NCBI GenBank assembly: GCA_911728435.2 | Contig: OU452199.1 | Coordinates: forward strand, 14,704,860 to 14,768,859 | Source of the DNA: Apoderus coryli | Taxonomy: Eukaryota; Arthropoda; Insecta; Coleoptera; Attelabidae | Direction of reading: 5' to 3' | Length of the DNA stretch: 64,000 nucleotides | Part shown: positions 10,276 to 20,605 of the stretch, piece after piece | How the letters are laid out: every line of letters starts with the position of its first letter | Numbering within the stretch: the first letter of the stretch is position 1 | The notes under the pieces: model-generated | What the model saw: only the letters and a program-made list of their open reading frames with translations | The model's database searches: none | Told to the model about the DNA's origin: nothing | Translations under genes and position numbers: made by a program

Positions 10276-12369
10276 ATTATTATGTATGAGATGATTATAA
10301 ATGCAGATTGGTCTACCGTATTGGCGAATATGAACGTGAATGATTCTTGTGATGAACTGTACCGAATTCTAAATGGTATTTTTAAATTGTGTGTACCTCT
10401 GAGAGACAGGCGTAAGAGACGGTTTCCAGTTTATTATACTAAGCCTCTTATTGATAACATATATAAAAAGGAGAAAGCCTGCAGGGACTTTCGAAGATCT
10501 GGATCGGAGTATCATCGGCAGAGGTTTAATTATTTGCGCGGATTGGTCAGAAGACAAGTGAGGGAGGCGTACTCCAGGTATGCTACAGATTGTGAGCAAT
10601 CAATTAAGACTGATCCTCGTAGGTTTTGGTCGTTCTTGCAGGGTAGAAGGAGTGACACTAGAATTCCTGGTTCTATGATTGGAGAGGACGCCACGCACGT
10701 TTCATCGCAGGAAGTGGTTGATGCGTTCGCCAAGTTTTTCCAGGGTGTATATGTTGAATCGCACCCTGTCGACGATGACTTGAACTTGAACACATATAAT
10801 TTTATGGGCCTTGGTTCGCACATTATAGATGTTTTGGAGATTTCTGCTGATGATATTATAAAGGCTAGCAAGAGACTTAAAAGTCGGCTAACTTCGGGCA
10901 CGGATGGTGTGCCAAGTTTCGTTGTTAAGGATTGTATAATGATTTTGTCGGCCCCATTGGTGCACATTTTCAATCTGATTATTAAATCATCGATTTATCC
11001 CACCTGTTGGAAGCACGCAAGGATTACTCCTATTCTTAAATCAGGACCATCCAATATCATATCTAATTATAGACCTATATCAATCCTTTGTAATTTCTCC
11101 AAGGTCTTTGAGATTGTTCTCTACGATAAAATATATCCTACTGTGAGAGGTTTCTTGTCGGCTGACCAGCATGGTTTCATGAGTGGTCGCTCATGTGCGA
11201 CCAATCTGGCTGTGCTCTCTGAACAGATCTGTTCCGCTATTGATGGTTGCCGCCAGCTGGACGTGATCTACACTGATTTTCAAAAGGCGTTTGATCGCAT
11301 TGATCATTGTATCTTACTCAGAAAACTTGACAATTTTGGTTTCTCGGAAGGGCTGGTTAAACTTTTTCGATCGTACCTTTTTCATCGTGCTCAGTTTGTT
11401 GAACATGAGGGCTTCAAGTCCTCGACATTTTTGGCAACTTCTGGAGTTCCGCAGGGCTCTAACCTTGGCCCACTATTGTTCAACATTTTCATTAATGACC
11501 TTCTACAATTGTTCACCTGTAGTGGGCTTGCCTATGCAGATGATTTAAAGATCTTCAAAACGATTATTGATGAGGATGATTGCACATCTCTTCAGCGTGA
11601 CTTGATCAGCTTGTCTGATTGGTGTAGCGTTAATAGATTGCAACTTAATGTTTCTAAATGTAAAGTTGTGTCATATGCAAGACTGAGAAATGTGTTTTTG
11701 TTTGACTATCGCCTGAATGAGACATATCTGGAGAGGGTGGGTGAGATCAGGGATTTGGGTGTATTATTTGATTCCAGACTCACCTTTGTTCGTCATGTTG
11801 ACACAATTGTCGCGAGTGCTAGTAGGGTGTTGGGGTTTATCATTAGAAACTGTCAACAGTTCAATGATATTTATACCATGAAATTGCTATACTACGCCTT
11901 TGTCAGGTCAAGGTTGGAGTTTGTCTCATTTATCTGGAATCCTTTGTACAATGTTCATGTATGTTCTGTGGAGTCTGTTCAGAGGCGCTTCCTCAAGTAT
12001 TTGGCGTACAGGGGTGACGGTGTTTATCCTCCTAGGGGTGTTGATCACGGAATTTTATTGTCGCGATTTGGGGAGCCGTCTCTTGCGCTTAGAAGAAACG
12101 TGTTAGCTGTGAGTTTCTTATATAAACTGTTACACAATATTATCGACTGTCCTCATTTACTGAGTAGAGTCAGACTCCGTGTACCGCGTCTCGGGGCTAG
12201 GCGAGGTGTTCCCTTCGCTCTTGGTACAGCGAGAACTAATATATCTCTGCAGAGTCCTGTATTCTATATGTGTAGTATTTTTAATAGGTTCTGTGGAGAA
12301 TTGGATATCAATGTTACCCCGCTTTCTGCACTGATTAGTGCTGTCTCGGCTAACTTAGGTGATGTTTAG
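10276..12369 (+). CDS. Jockey-like non-LTR reverse transcriptase, 5'-truncated
   Basis: An open frame of just under 700 codons (10240-12369 in full). The first 11 residues, MCGGRLLFQEY, belong to the foldback arm, so the retroelement begins at about 10276 inside its linker region. Order: linker with RRKRRFPVYYTKPLIDNIYK and a QGRRSD end; TSGTDGVPSFVVKD (fingers); NYRPISILCNFSKVFE; ADQHGFMSGRSC; VIYTDFQKAFDRIDH with the first catalytic Asp at 11275; SGVPQGSNLGPLLF; GLAYADDLKIF with the Asp pair at 11539-11544; then the thumb with LQLNVSKCKVVSY and LGVLFDSRLTF. The first ORF and the AP endonuclease are missing. No stop interrupts the frame, so the copy is young. It is non-functional alone because it lacks the endonuclease and a promoter. 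Confidence 0.9.
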   Translation: MIMYEMIINADWSTVLANMNVNDSCDELYRILNGIFKLCVPLRDRRKRRFPVYYTKPLIDNIYKKEKACRDFRRSGSEYHRQRFNYLRGLVRRQVREAYSRYATDCEQSIKTDPRRFWSFLQGRRSDTRIPGSMIGEDATHVSSQEVVDAFAKFFQGVYVESHPVDDDLNLNTYNFMGLGSHIIDVLEISADDIIKASKRLKSRLTSGTDGVPSFVVKDCIMILSAPLVHIFNLIIKSSIYPTCWKHARITPILKSGPSNIISNYRPISILCNFSKVFEIVLYDKIYPTVRGFLSADQHGFMSGRSCATNLAVLSEQICSAIDGCRQLDVIYTDFQKAFDRIDHCILLRKLDNFGFSEGLVKLFRSYLFHRAQFVEHEGFKSSTFLATSGVPQGSNLGPLLFNIFINDLLQLFTCSGLAYADDLKIFKTIIDEDDCTSLQRDLISLSDWCSVNRLQLNVSKCKVVSYARLRNVFLFDYRLNETYLERVGEIRDLGVLFDSRLTFVRHVDTIVASASRVLGFIIRNCQQFNDIYTMKLLYYAFVRSRLEFVSFIWNPLYNVHVCSVESVQRRFLKYLAYRGDGVYPPRGVDHGILLSRFGEPSLALRRNVLAVSFLYKLLHNIIDCPHLLSRVRLRVPRLGARRGVPFALGTARTNISLQSPVFYMCSIFNRFCGELDINVTPLSALISAVSANLGDV

Positions 12370-12560
12370 ATTTATTTATTGTATTGTTGTTGCTATGTGT
12401 ACTGTTAGTGGTAACATATTAGCTATTGTTTGATTGTAATTTTATTGCTTATTTTATTTTTAATTTACATCTCAATGTAAGTGATTTTTCTGTAAGTGAT
12501 TTTTCTGTAAATGGGTTTATCCTGTTGAAAATAAATGCTTATTTATTTATTTATTATTCT
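12370..12560 (+). other. 3' UTR and tail of the Jockey-like element
   Basis: After the stop codon there are about 180 bases of T-rich sequence with a duplicated GTAAGTGATTTTTCT word (12478-12510). It ends in AAATAAATGCTTATTTATTTATT, a short A/T microsatellite tail typical of non-LTR 3' ends (last bases near 12552). No target duplication could be paired because the 5' side is a foldback element. Confidence 0.6.
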
Positions 12561-13786
12561 ACTCCACTTCGATATGGAATACTTCTTTCGAATCAAATAG
12601 TATTGTTTGCATTTCATTCCCCAAGACATTCGACAGATTTTGCGACATAAATACAGTCTTGCTAGGACATATTATATTTTGGTATATTCGCTCAACAGAT
12701 GTGATCACAAAAGGGAGGAAAAAATCACTCTCTATGGACGGCTCTAAAGGCCCTATAACCAACATCACCTTCCTGTGGAAAGGTAATGATTCTGTTTATA
12801 TGCTTGGAACGTATCTGACCATTCATATATTGTTCCATTCAATTGTCATTGCTCCATTCTAATGCATTATTAAATTATCAAGAATTATTAAGGGACTGGG
12901 TGATTTTCCAACTAAGTTATTATCTGTTGATTTGTCCAGGTTATAGGTATATTACTCAGTACAAGTAGATAATCTACTGTCTCCAGAACTTTTAACAGAA
13001 AATATGTTATGCTTATTAATTTGAAAGTGTTAATGCCTACTCTAACCATTTTCCATCTGAATGGTTTATATTTCATGCTATGCTCTGTTTAATTCGACGA
13101 GGATGGATTGTCAAAATATCCAACATCATCATATCCAACGGGATCAGAACTGGATAGAGAGAATCTTATAATATCTAGGACGGTGAGGTAATACACTACC
13201 AGGATTTCCTCCAAGATTCACGCTTACACCTCCTATGTAAAATGAACTTGTTTTACTAAATTATTTAACACAGGAGAAAGGCAGTTTACCTTACAGTCAC
13301 ATAATACATCGTTTTAATATTATCTAATGCCATAGACGCAATAATTCATAGAATATTATTATTATTCTAGTCATGTACTTTTTGATAGGAAAAGTACGAT
13401 TTCCAAAATGTTTTGAATAGTATATCGCTTTAAAGCTCAGTGCTTCGATTCATCCGCTTTAGTATATATACAACATAAAAAGTTGTCCGACGGGGATCGG
13501 GACGGCTGCCGGCGGGTGAGTTGGTTGGGGATCCAGGAGGCGGTTGAAAGGGACCGATCGGGAGCGCACTTGTCACTAAATGCAGTGTTGCCTTCAGCGA
13601 TAACAGAATATTTAAAGGGAGATTTTTGGGAAATAAAAGCAGTTGGATAAGTGTGTTGCCAATCATTAGTCTGATATTTGATAATTCCATGCTGCTTCAG
13701 AAACTTTAGGATCCATAGAGATTATTTAACATCAATCAAAATTCCAACTGTTTTGAACGTCAATAAGAACACTGTGTAACTGTATA
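12561..13786. other. no recognisable gene; short GC-rich patch
   Basis: Mostly AT-rich. At 13484-13575 there is a GC-rich patch whose minus frame gives a Pro-rich stretch (PIGPFQPPPGSPTNSPAGS). I could not assign it and see no splice context or domain. It may be a fragment of an unrecognised element. Confidence 0.35.
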
Positions 13787-13788
13787 TA

Positions 13789-14128
13789 CAGGGTGGTCCA
13801 ACGAAAAGTTTGCACCTAGCTTTTCTCTTTTTTTTGTAGTCGAATGCGAAAATGCTCGGACACGTCGATTTTGCTTTTGAGGGGGACACATTTTAAACAT
13901 ATTTTTCGATCTGCGCCTTTAACCCCCTAGCGGGGGTGAGTAACAACCCTAAAATTTTAAATGGAAAGAGGGGTCTAATGACATATCATTTGAAAGGACA
14001 CAAAATTGTCTTTCTAATGATACCCTATTTGTCGAATTTTACTAAAACAGTTAATACGAAAACGACTTTAAAGACATTAAGCCGATAATTTTGGTATTAA
14101 TGAGAAATACAAATAAGTTTTAATTATT
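13789..14128 (+). repeat. left terminal inverted repeat of DD41D element
   Basis: 340 bp, starting CAGGGTGGTCCAACG and ending TTTTAATTATT. It is much longer than the roughly 30-bp repeats of classical mariners. The GC-rich inner part (near 13920-13945) has a CCCCCTAGCGGGGG palindrome that could fold or serve as a second transposase-binding site. Confidence 0.9.
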
Positions 14129-14357
14129 ACGACTGAAAACAACTACAATCATTTCTAAATTATTTACTTTGAAGAAAAACGGGATTTCAAAAACACTATC
14201 TTATTTATCAGAACTAAATTCCTCACTAATCGTTTGCGTTTTTTGTTGAAATAAAAACTGCAGATACGTGTAGGAAAAGAATTTACACCGTTTATTTTAG
14301 TCTTTTCATTGATTCAGTTTGGTTGCTTCTCAAGTTATTTTACTTTTACCGTACAAA

Positions 14358-15425
14358 ATGATTTATTCCATTCTAGAACGAGTTGAAATTGTTAAACTTT
14401 ATTTTCAAAATAATAGTAGTGCTAGACTTACGGCTCGCTTATTTAATGAGAGACATCCCGATAAAAATGTGAATGATGTGTACGTTGGCAAGTTAGTTAA
14501 AAAGTTTGTAGATACCGGATCTGTCTGTAATGTAAAACACCAGCCGCAGAAACCGATCAGAAATGAAGCTGTGGAAGTCGCTGTTTTAGGGCATGTTGAA
14601 ATGGATCATAGTCAAAGTACCCGTCAACTAGCTGAAGCCTCAGGTGTCTCCCGTTCGTCCATAATACGAATTTTAAAAGCGTACAAATTTCATCCGTACA
14701 AAATCAAATTAGTACAGGAACTAAATGAGGATGATCCTGATAGAAGGCTGCAATTTTGTGAAGCAATGAGCCAGCGTTTAATTGAAGATCCGCAATTATT
14801 ATTTAACATTTGTTTTTCCGACGAATGCACATTTTATTTGAATGGAGCTGTAAATAGGCACAATTGCCGTTACTGGGATGACAGTAACCCACATTTATTC
14901 CGTGAGGTTCATACCCAGTATCCTCAAAAAATAAACGTCTGGTGTGGCATATTAGGAAATCATATTATAGGACCACTTTTTATTCCTGGAAATTTAACTG
15001 GTGAAGTGTACCTAAACATGCTTGAAGACACAATTGATCCTTTAATAACACAAATAATAGAAGATGACCAAAATCATACTGCTGATCGGCTTTATTTCCA
15101 GCAAGATGGAGCACCTCCGCACTATGTGGCTCCTGTAAGACAGTTCTTAGATGACCGGTTCCCTGGACGGTGGATTGGAAGGAGGGGCCCAATTGAATGG
15201 CCTGCCAGGTCACCGGATTTATCGCCTTTAGACTTTTTTCTTTGGGGGCACTTAAAAAATAAATGTTTTGCCACGAAGCCCGAGTCCATAGAAGATCTTC
15301 GCATTACAGAAGAGTGCAGAAACATAACACCTGATATGCTACAAAATGTTAGAAATAGATTTGAACAAAATCTGTATTATTGTATGGAATCAAATGGGTC
15401 ACATTTTCAACATTTGTTAATGTAA
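14358..15425 (+). CDS. DD41D mariner-type transposase
   Basis: 355 residues from the first ATG in frame. The frame is open from 14319, but no ATG lies in that lead. The N-terminal part (about residues 1-115) is a paired helix-turn-helix DNA-binding region: EIVKLYFQNNSSARLTARLF, then TRQLAEASGVSRSSIIRIL. The catalytic domain has D155 in FSDECTF, D250 in QQDGAPPHY and D292 in SPDLSPLDFFLWG. Forty-one residues lie between the second and third Asp, which defines DD41D. The INVWCGILG block lies between the first two. It ends NGSHFQHLLM, the usual C-terminus of this group. No stop or frameshift was seen. The enzyme cuts at the terminal repeats and integrates into TA. It may still be active; other members of the superfamily are excluded by the spacing. 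Confidence 0.93.
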   Translation: MIYSILERVEIVKLYFQNNSSARLTARLFNERHPDKNVNDVYVGKLVKKFVDTGSVCNVKHQPQKPIRNEAVEVAVLGHVEMDHSQSTRQLAEASGVSRSSIIRILKAYKFHPYKIKLVQELNEDDPDRRLQFCEAMSQRLIEDPQLLFNICFSDECTFYLNGAVNRHNCRYWDDSNPHLFREVHTQYPQKINVWCGILGNHIIGPLFIPGNLTGEVYLNMLEDTIDPLITQIIEDDQNHTADRLYFQQDGAPPHYVAPVRQFLDDRFPGRWIGRRGPIEWPARSPDLSPLDFFLWGHLKNKCFATKPESIEDLRITEECRNITPDMLQNVRNRFEQNLYYCMESNGSHFQHLLM

Positions 15426-15529
15426 CGTTTTAATAAATCAATTTAACAGCTTGTTTACTTTTTTTACAAAGCAATGTTAAAACTAACAAACATTGGAATG
15501 TACTAACGATTGCAGGTGTTTTCACTCGC

Positions 15530-15869
15530 AATAATTAAAACTTATTTGTATTTCTCATTAATACCAAAATTATCGGCTTAATGTCTTTAAAGTCGTTTTC
15601 GTATTAACTGTTTTAGTAAAATTCGACAAATAGGGTATCATTAGAAAGACAATTTTGTGTCCTTTCAAATGATATGTCATTAGACCCCTCTTTCCATTTA
15701 AAATTTTAGGGTTGTTACTCACCCCCGCTAGGGGGTTAAAGGCGCAGATCGAAAAATATGTTTAAAATGTGTCCCCCTCAAAAGCAAAATCGACGTGTCC
15801 GAGCATTTTCGCATTCGACTACAAAAAAAAGAGAAAAGCTAGGTGCAAACTTTTCGTTGGACCACCCTG
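15530..15869 (-). repeat. right terminal inverted repeat of DD41D element
   Basis: Exact inverse of 13789-14128 as far as I could compare. It begins 104 bases after the transposase stop. The reading frames that run through it on the minus strand are repeat artefacts, not genes. Confidence 0.9.
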
Positions 15870-15871
15870 TA

Positions 15872-16690
15872 TAAGTAGATAAGATTTCGGAAACAATAGA
15901 ACTTATTTCCATTGTGATTATTACTCTAAAAAACGAATTAAAGATAGTGATATCCATAGAAAAATGAATATACATGAAGATTTATATAACTCCCAAGAGT
16001 ACTCCATCCGCTGTTGAACATAGATAAATAGACATGCTCTAAAAAAATTGGTACATATAAAAATAAAATATACCCCAGATAGCGTACTAAGAGATTGTCT
16101 GGAGGACGGCGTTTTATCACCACTGGTATAGAACACTATTCTAGACAGCCGGCCTTCACACCAATAATATATACACAATTGTATATGCCTACGATTAATC
16201 GAAAACTGCAACCATTAATAGAGAACTATTACGCATGTTCTGAAATAAAATAGACTTTGGATCATAAATTAGATATGACACATAGAACGCCGAATAATGT
16301 CGCAATACTGCAGAGAAAACCTGGGGAATAAAAACTAGGGTCACCAGTTTACAGTGTCCTGGTCCAAAAGCTAACCGAAATGATTAAAATTGAACCTACA
16401 TCAGGTCCAACAAATTACCTGTTTAACCACAAGGGGAGCTATGAAACTCCAACAACTGGAGTTAGGGAACTTTTGTTGACATGACCCTGACGTCAATGTT
16501 AAAGCTCAAAATGACAGTTCGTAGACTGTCACTACCACAAGCTGGCGGGCGAATAACATAAATTTGTTCGAGAAAACCTACGCTTCACAAACTAAGTTAA
16601 AGGATGCCAAAAATTCAGTGAATATATTTTTAGAGGCTCAAAGACGGTAAAAGTCTATGGAATCCATGTTAGCACAGTTCATGCCGAACA
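15872..16690. other. no recognisable gene; probable decayed retroelement upstream part
   Basis: Short frames with no motif. The part from about 16320 onward is richer in codons and runs in the same direction as the RNase H fragment that follows. It is probably the badly decayed upstream section of that element. Confidence 0.35.
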
Positions 16691-17450
16691 TGCTGGTATA
16701 CTCATTGCTCCCAGATATAATTGTCCGCAAATTGTAAAGATGATAAATATACAAGCCATAATGTCAATGAAAGCGTACTACTGGGTTGTGCACTGGAATG
16801 TCATAACTCACCCGTGCCTTATCCGAATCAATGGGAATATACCCCAGAGTCTTCCAAGCGGAAATTCACGTAATCGGTAGATGCGTACAATTTAACCTGG
16901 ACAGGAACTATCGGAAGTACGACATTGGGATCCACTCTGATAGCCAGGCGGCCATATTAGCGCTGAGTTCATATGTCATCAGCTCAAAAATGGTGTGGAA
17001 ATGCTGAAGAGGTCTTAATGAGCTTAGCAAGATTAACAGAGTTTTGATTGTTTGGATGCCCGGATATTCTGGTATCAGGACAAACATAGATGCCAATAAG
17101 TTGGCAAAAAGAGGGTGTCAACCCCTTTTGTAGGGCCGTTCTGCAGTTTAGGGAAACACACTTCCAAGTTAAGAATTAAGTCTTCCTGATCTGATACTCG
17201 TACATTCTAAGAAATTTCTTGGAAACTTAGAAACTTAGACATATGGCACGATTAGGCATAGAAGAGAGTGACGAATGCAGATTCTGTAGGGAGGAGGAAG
17301 GATCACCTAGTAACAGAATGCACCGCCAACAGAAGGAACACTTAGGGCATGAAATATTGCAAGATGGAGACGTGTTGTTCCTGAAACCAGCCAAGTTAAT
17401 GGAGTTCTTCAGAGCTCTAGAACTTGATAGAGGGTTGTAACTTGAGTGCA
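16690..17450 (+). pseudogene. RNase H domain and C-terminus of a non-LTR element
   Basis: On the plus strand the RNase H domain reads VFQAEIHVIGRCVQFNLD (the E-A-E-..A motif) and then IGIHSDSQAAILALSS (D-S-Q-A). It ends with RVLIVWMPGYSGIRTNIDAN (the WVPGH.G..GNE.AD block with H, G, N and E lost). A C-terminal segment at 17240-17440 contains RLGIEESDECRFCREEEGSP, a C..C.EE.E..(H) knuckle whose later His/Cys are mutated. Stops and frameshifts are frequent. A second copy of the C-terminal segment is at 27530-27960 on the minus strand. Confidence 0.7.
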
Positions 17451-18439
17451 GGTAATTCAACACAGAGGGACACAATAGACCATCAGGTCACAGTGTAATT
17501 TTGTTCTTAATCTTGGGTAACAGGACTTGCTCATTGCGAAAGCAAAAAACTCTTTCTGTGGCTCCGCTAAACTAATACTAATGGTGTTCGAAATGCACAC
17601 AACGAATTGCAACAAAAGCGACATACTAGCTAAAACAGAGCTTACTCCATTTTAAGCTAAGAGGACAGATGGAGCCTATATTTAGTGACTTTTGTAATGT
17701 ACCCTTTAAAAATTCGAGATCCAGAACAATCTTCTTTGGATACCTTGATCTTTAACATTACCTGACATAAGCTCCTATAATGAGCTCGTCAGACTACCAT
17801 AGTCTGCCATCTACAACATCAATAAACCTTTAAGCACAGTGGTATAGGCATATATATGTAAACCATATAATTCACACAGCAGTACACACCTCACCGCACG
17901 CAGACAGGTCGACACATCATGCAATGTATAGGTACATGAGACATGCCGTAAATCAGGGGTTTAGAGTGCTGGTTAAACTTGAATCTACAAATTGTGATTA
18001 AAATGACAACAATATTTTAATGGCTTATTTTAAAATATTTATTAATGACGGCAACGATGTACGGGTGTTTGTAGTAGATATGGCCCGGCCCGGCCGCCAC
18101 CGCCGGCAAAGATCTGCGTCTGTATACCCAGGCGGGAATTCTCTCTCGCTTTGGAGACTCGATGCTTCTCTCAGGAACGGCACCACTCTGCGATATTGGA
18201 AACGTCTTTTGTTTGGGGAATATTAATTGGGGGAGTTGTTTTGCTCTTTGTTTATATTGCGAATTGGTTTCATGTTTGTTTAAAAGAGACGGTTGGTCGT
18301 TCAGTTATTGTTCAAAATTTGATAGGTGATAGATTTTCTAGTTAACCATTACAGAGAAAAGTCTAATTAAAGCTTCAGAGGCAAGCCTTGTTATTTCTTG
18401 TGCATTATGCATCACACAATTTCGAAGTACTTCTTAATT
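17451..18439. other. no recognisable gene; small GC-rich patch
   Basis: Nothing recognised. At 18079-18112 there is a GC-rich run (GGCCCGGCCCGGCCGCCACC) embedded in AT-rich DNA, with a 68-codon frame through it. No domain or splice context was seen. It could be a remnant of a GC-rich element end. Confidence 0.35.
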
Positions 18440-18570
18440 TAACACAGCATTTTGGAAATTAACCCTGATATAATGGCAACAGCAATAAATTATTACCTCC
18501 CTCATATCTGTTTCCTTACTAAGATCAATGGATCCTGCATTAACAGAACTTACAAAGTGCAGGTTTAGGT
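18440..18570 (-). repeat. dispersed repeat, copy 1
   Basis: About 130 bases resembling 44283-44405: CAGCATTTTGG.AATTAAC.CTGAT.TAATG, then a diverged middle, then GATCAATGGATCCTGCAT and an AAAGTGC.G end. The unit is of unknown origin. It is not flanked by obvious terminal repeats. Confidence 0.55.
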
Positions 18571-19149
18571 TAGGGAAGTAGATTGAACACAAAAATTTCA
18601 CGATGTATGTACTCCATGCTACTGTATTTAAGGCAGAAGTTTTAGCCATCGACATGTCTGCACAAATGTTTGAGCAAGCACACTCTTCGCGTACTTGTAA
18701 CTTTTTTATTTCCGGATTTTCAAGCTTCTTCCTATATGAATGTATTATTATTTTTACTTCGTGTCATAATGATTACTCATAATAAACCATTTCTTAACAA
18801 TCATTTCAATAGAGTGGAAATAAATCCGCGACACGTGGGCAATTCTAAACCCACTATCACTTAAGAACTCAATAACAATGTTAAACTATCAAAATAGACA
18901 CTCAAACATTAGGAAAAACAATACTTTGACTTTGGTCTTGATTCCCGACTCCTAAGGTTCAGACCAGAATGAAACGACCGCCTCTCTGCCTATTAATCTT
19001 GTAGAATATATGTTTCACCAATATTAGTGGCCAGAATCTTGAGAATTAACAATAATTCTCAAAATTCTTCTAATTATTAACAATAATAATTAGAAGAAAT
19101 TCTACAACAAGGCTTTGATTTTGATACTAACCCGAGAAAGTACAATGGT
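18571..19149. other. no gene; one strong hairpin
   Basis: A perfect 14-15-bp hairpin lies at about 19066-19101 (TTCTTCTAATTATT, loop, TAATAATTAGAAGAA). It may be a miniature foldback or simply low complexity. Nothing else was recognised. Confidence 0.4.
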
Positions 19150-19740
19150 TCAGTGGACTGTCCCCAGAGCCTTAGGTAGGTAGGCAGGTTTAAAATGAGT
19201 GGGTCTGAACCAGATCCTCCCTACGACCACCGAGGGTCAATTGTGGCTCATACCTATTTATAGTTCACACAGGAGCTTAATGCAGGCAATTATTTTGCTG
19301 CTTTCGGGATTTTTCAAAAGACCCAGCTTCGTAAGATGATGATTCAAACGAAAATGACCAATGCATAGTCCAACCAGGCAACGCAGATGAGAAGTACTCA
19401 TACACAACAACTCCCTGGTCCTTGAGTTCGATGGGTTAATAAACTCCTTCGAATGTACTAAACCTGGATAATTTTGCCAAAAGTTCTGAGCTTTCGTCGT
19501 CATCCAGGTATGAAGTATGTATTTGGCAGTGCTAAAGATATGCCAGTTGCAGGTTCTGGTACGTTAAATTCTTCTTCAGCCCCTTCTCTTGCCAGATAGT
19601 CGGCTATTTCATTCCCCTTTAGACCAGAGTGGCCAGGAATCCAGACCAAAGTCAGATTATTGTTTCTCCCGATATTAAAGAGTCTGTTTTGACAATTCCA
19701 CACTGTTTTTGATTTGAATCTTCATGAACTTAGGGCCTTT
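19150..19740 (-). pseudogene. RNase H tail of a non-LTR element
   Basis: The minus strand carries NNLTLVWIPGHSGLKGNEIAD followed by YLAREGAEEEF, a well-kept end of an RNase H domain (WIPGHSG..GNE.AD). In a shifted frame, RCLVGLCIGHFRLNHHLTKLG follows, the LVGLLTGH..L..HL..LGL segment that follows RNase H in these elements. It ends at a stop near 19258. The reverse transcriptase is absent. The 3' flank is shared with the copy at 8890. Confidence 0.8.
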
Positions 19741-20605
19741 CTGGCCGCTTGGCTTGAGCTTCTGAGCACACAGATGAATGACCAGAACTTCTCCTTGGAG
19801 TACAGTAGCGTGGAAACTCAGACATAGCCGCCAGAGCCTTACTTATTATTTAACATGTTGGTTTAGTATACTAAACCTATAGAAGTTACTTTAATCTTTA
19901 GATTTATTTCTCAAGCTACCACTTAATTCGTTCAGTTTTTCAAAAAAAAATTCAATGTATACATTTGATTTACTATTAAACATGTTCAAAATAATATTGT
20001 GAAATAATATTAAATAAATATTTTACCCTAATCCGTGAAATAGTAAATAATATACATTAATGATGATGATAATGATCAATGGGCTCTATATCCTAAACAA
20101 ACAAACCTATTCTATGTCACCGGTTGGACATCAAAGGCTTTTTTTTCGCAGAGATGGGATCAGAACAAAAAATAGTAGTCCAATATCCGAAATGCGTATG
20201 ATGGTGTGTTTATAGTTGAAACCTTTACTTTGCTAAATTGGTGTTGTTGGTCGGTCTTTGATACTTTATTGTATGGGCTATAAAATATATTTTTTGAAAT
20301 GTAAATAAAGTTTTATAAGCTTTATTGTAGACGCCTTAGAGAACCTTAAAAGTTATAACACTGTGAAATTATATAAAACATTTATTTTATTATTATTGTT
20401 TATTACTCTGACGTTATTGGCTTATATAATATTTTTATAGATATAAATAGAAAAAAATAAATAAAAATAAACATTTCGTACAATTTGCTGCAGGTAGTTA
20501 TATCAAATATGCCACGTAGCGGAGTGCAGTCATACGACAAAGACCAATGACATTGTCCGTGATAAGTATAGGTACACGGTGTTTTATTGATAGTAAAAAA
20601 TATAG
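19741..20605. other. no recognisable gene
   Basis: AT-rich, including a repetitive AATATTAAATAAATATT stretch near 20000. Minus-strand frames at 20403-20630 are low-complexity and not gene-like. Confidence 0.4.

Larger units (their letters stand above)
13789..15869 (+). mobile_element. complete DD41D mariner-type transposon
   Basis: A full 2081-bp element with TA target duplications at 13787-13788 and 15870-15871. Terminal inverted repeats of 340 bp (13789-14128 and 15530-15869) start CAGGGTGGTCC. I compared them along their length and saw no mismatch, including an 8-T/8-A run near the ends. One transposase gene lies between them. DD41D elements form a branch of the IS630-Tc1-mariner superfamily and move by cut and paste into TA. 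Identical repeats plus an open transposase indicate recent insertion. Confidence 0.92.

Noticed and set aside
14319..14357. Upstream extension of the transposase frame
   Set aside because: The frame there begins at TTG; the first ATG at 14358 gives the usual N-terminal length.
15778..16211. Three minus-strand frames beside the DD41D right end
   Set aside because: They run through the terminal repeat or low-complexity DNA and show no motif.
18079..18135. CpG-island promoter at the GC-rich run
   Set aside because: Too short, no adjacent gene, and composition alone is not evidence.
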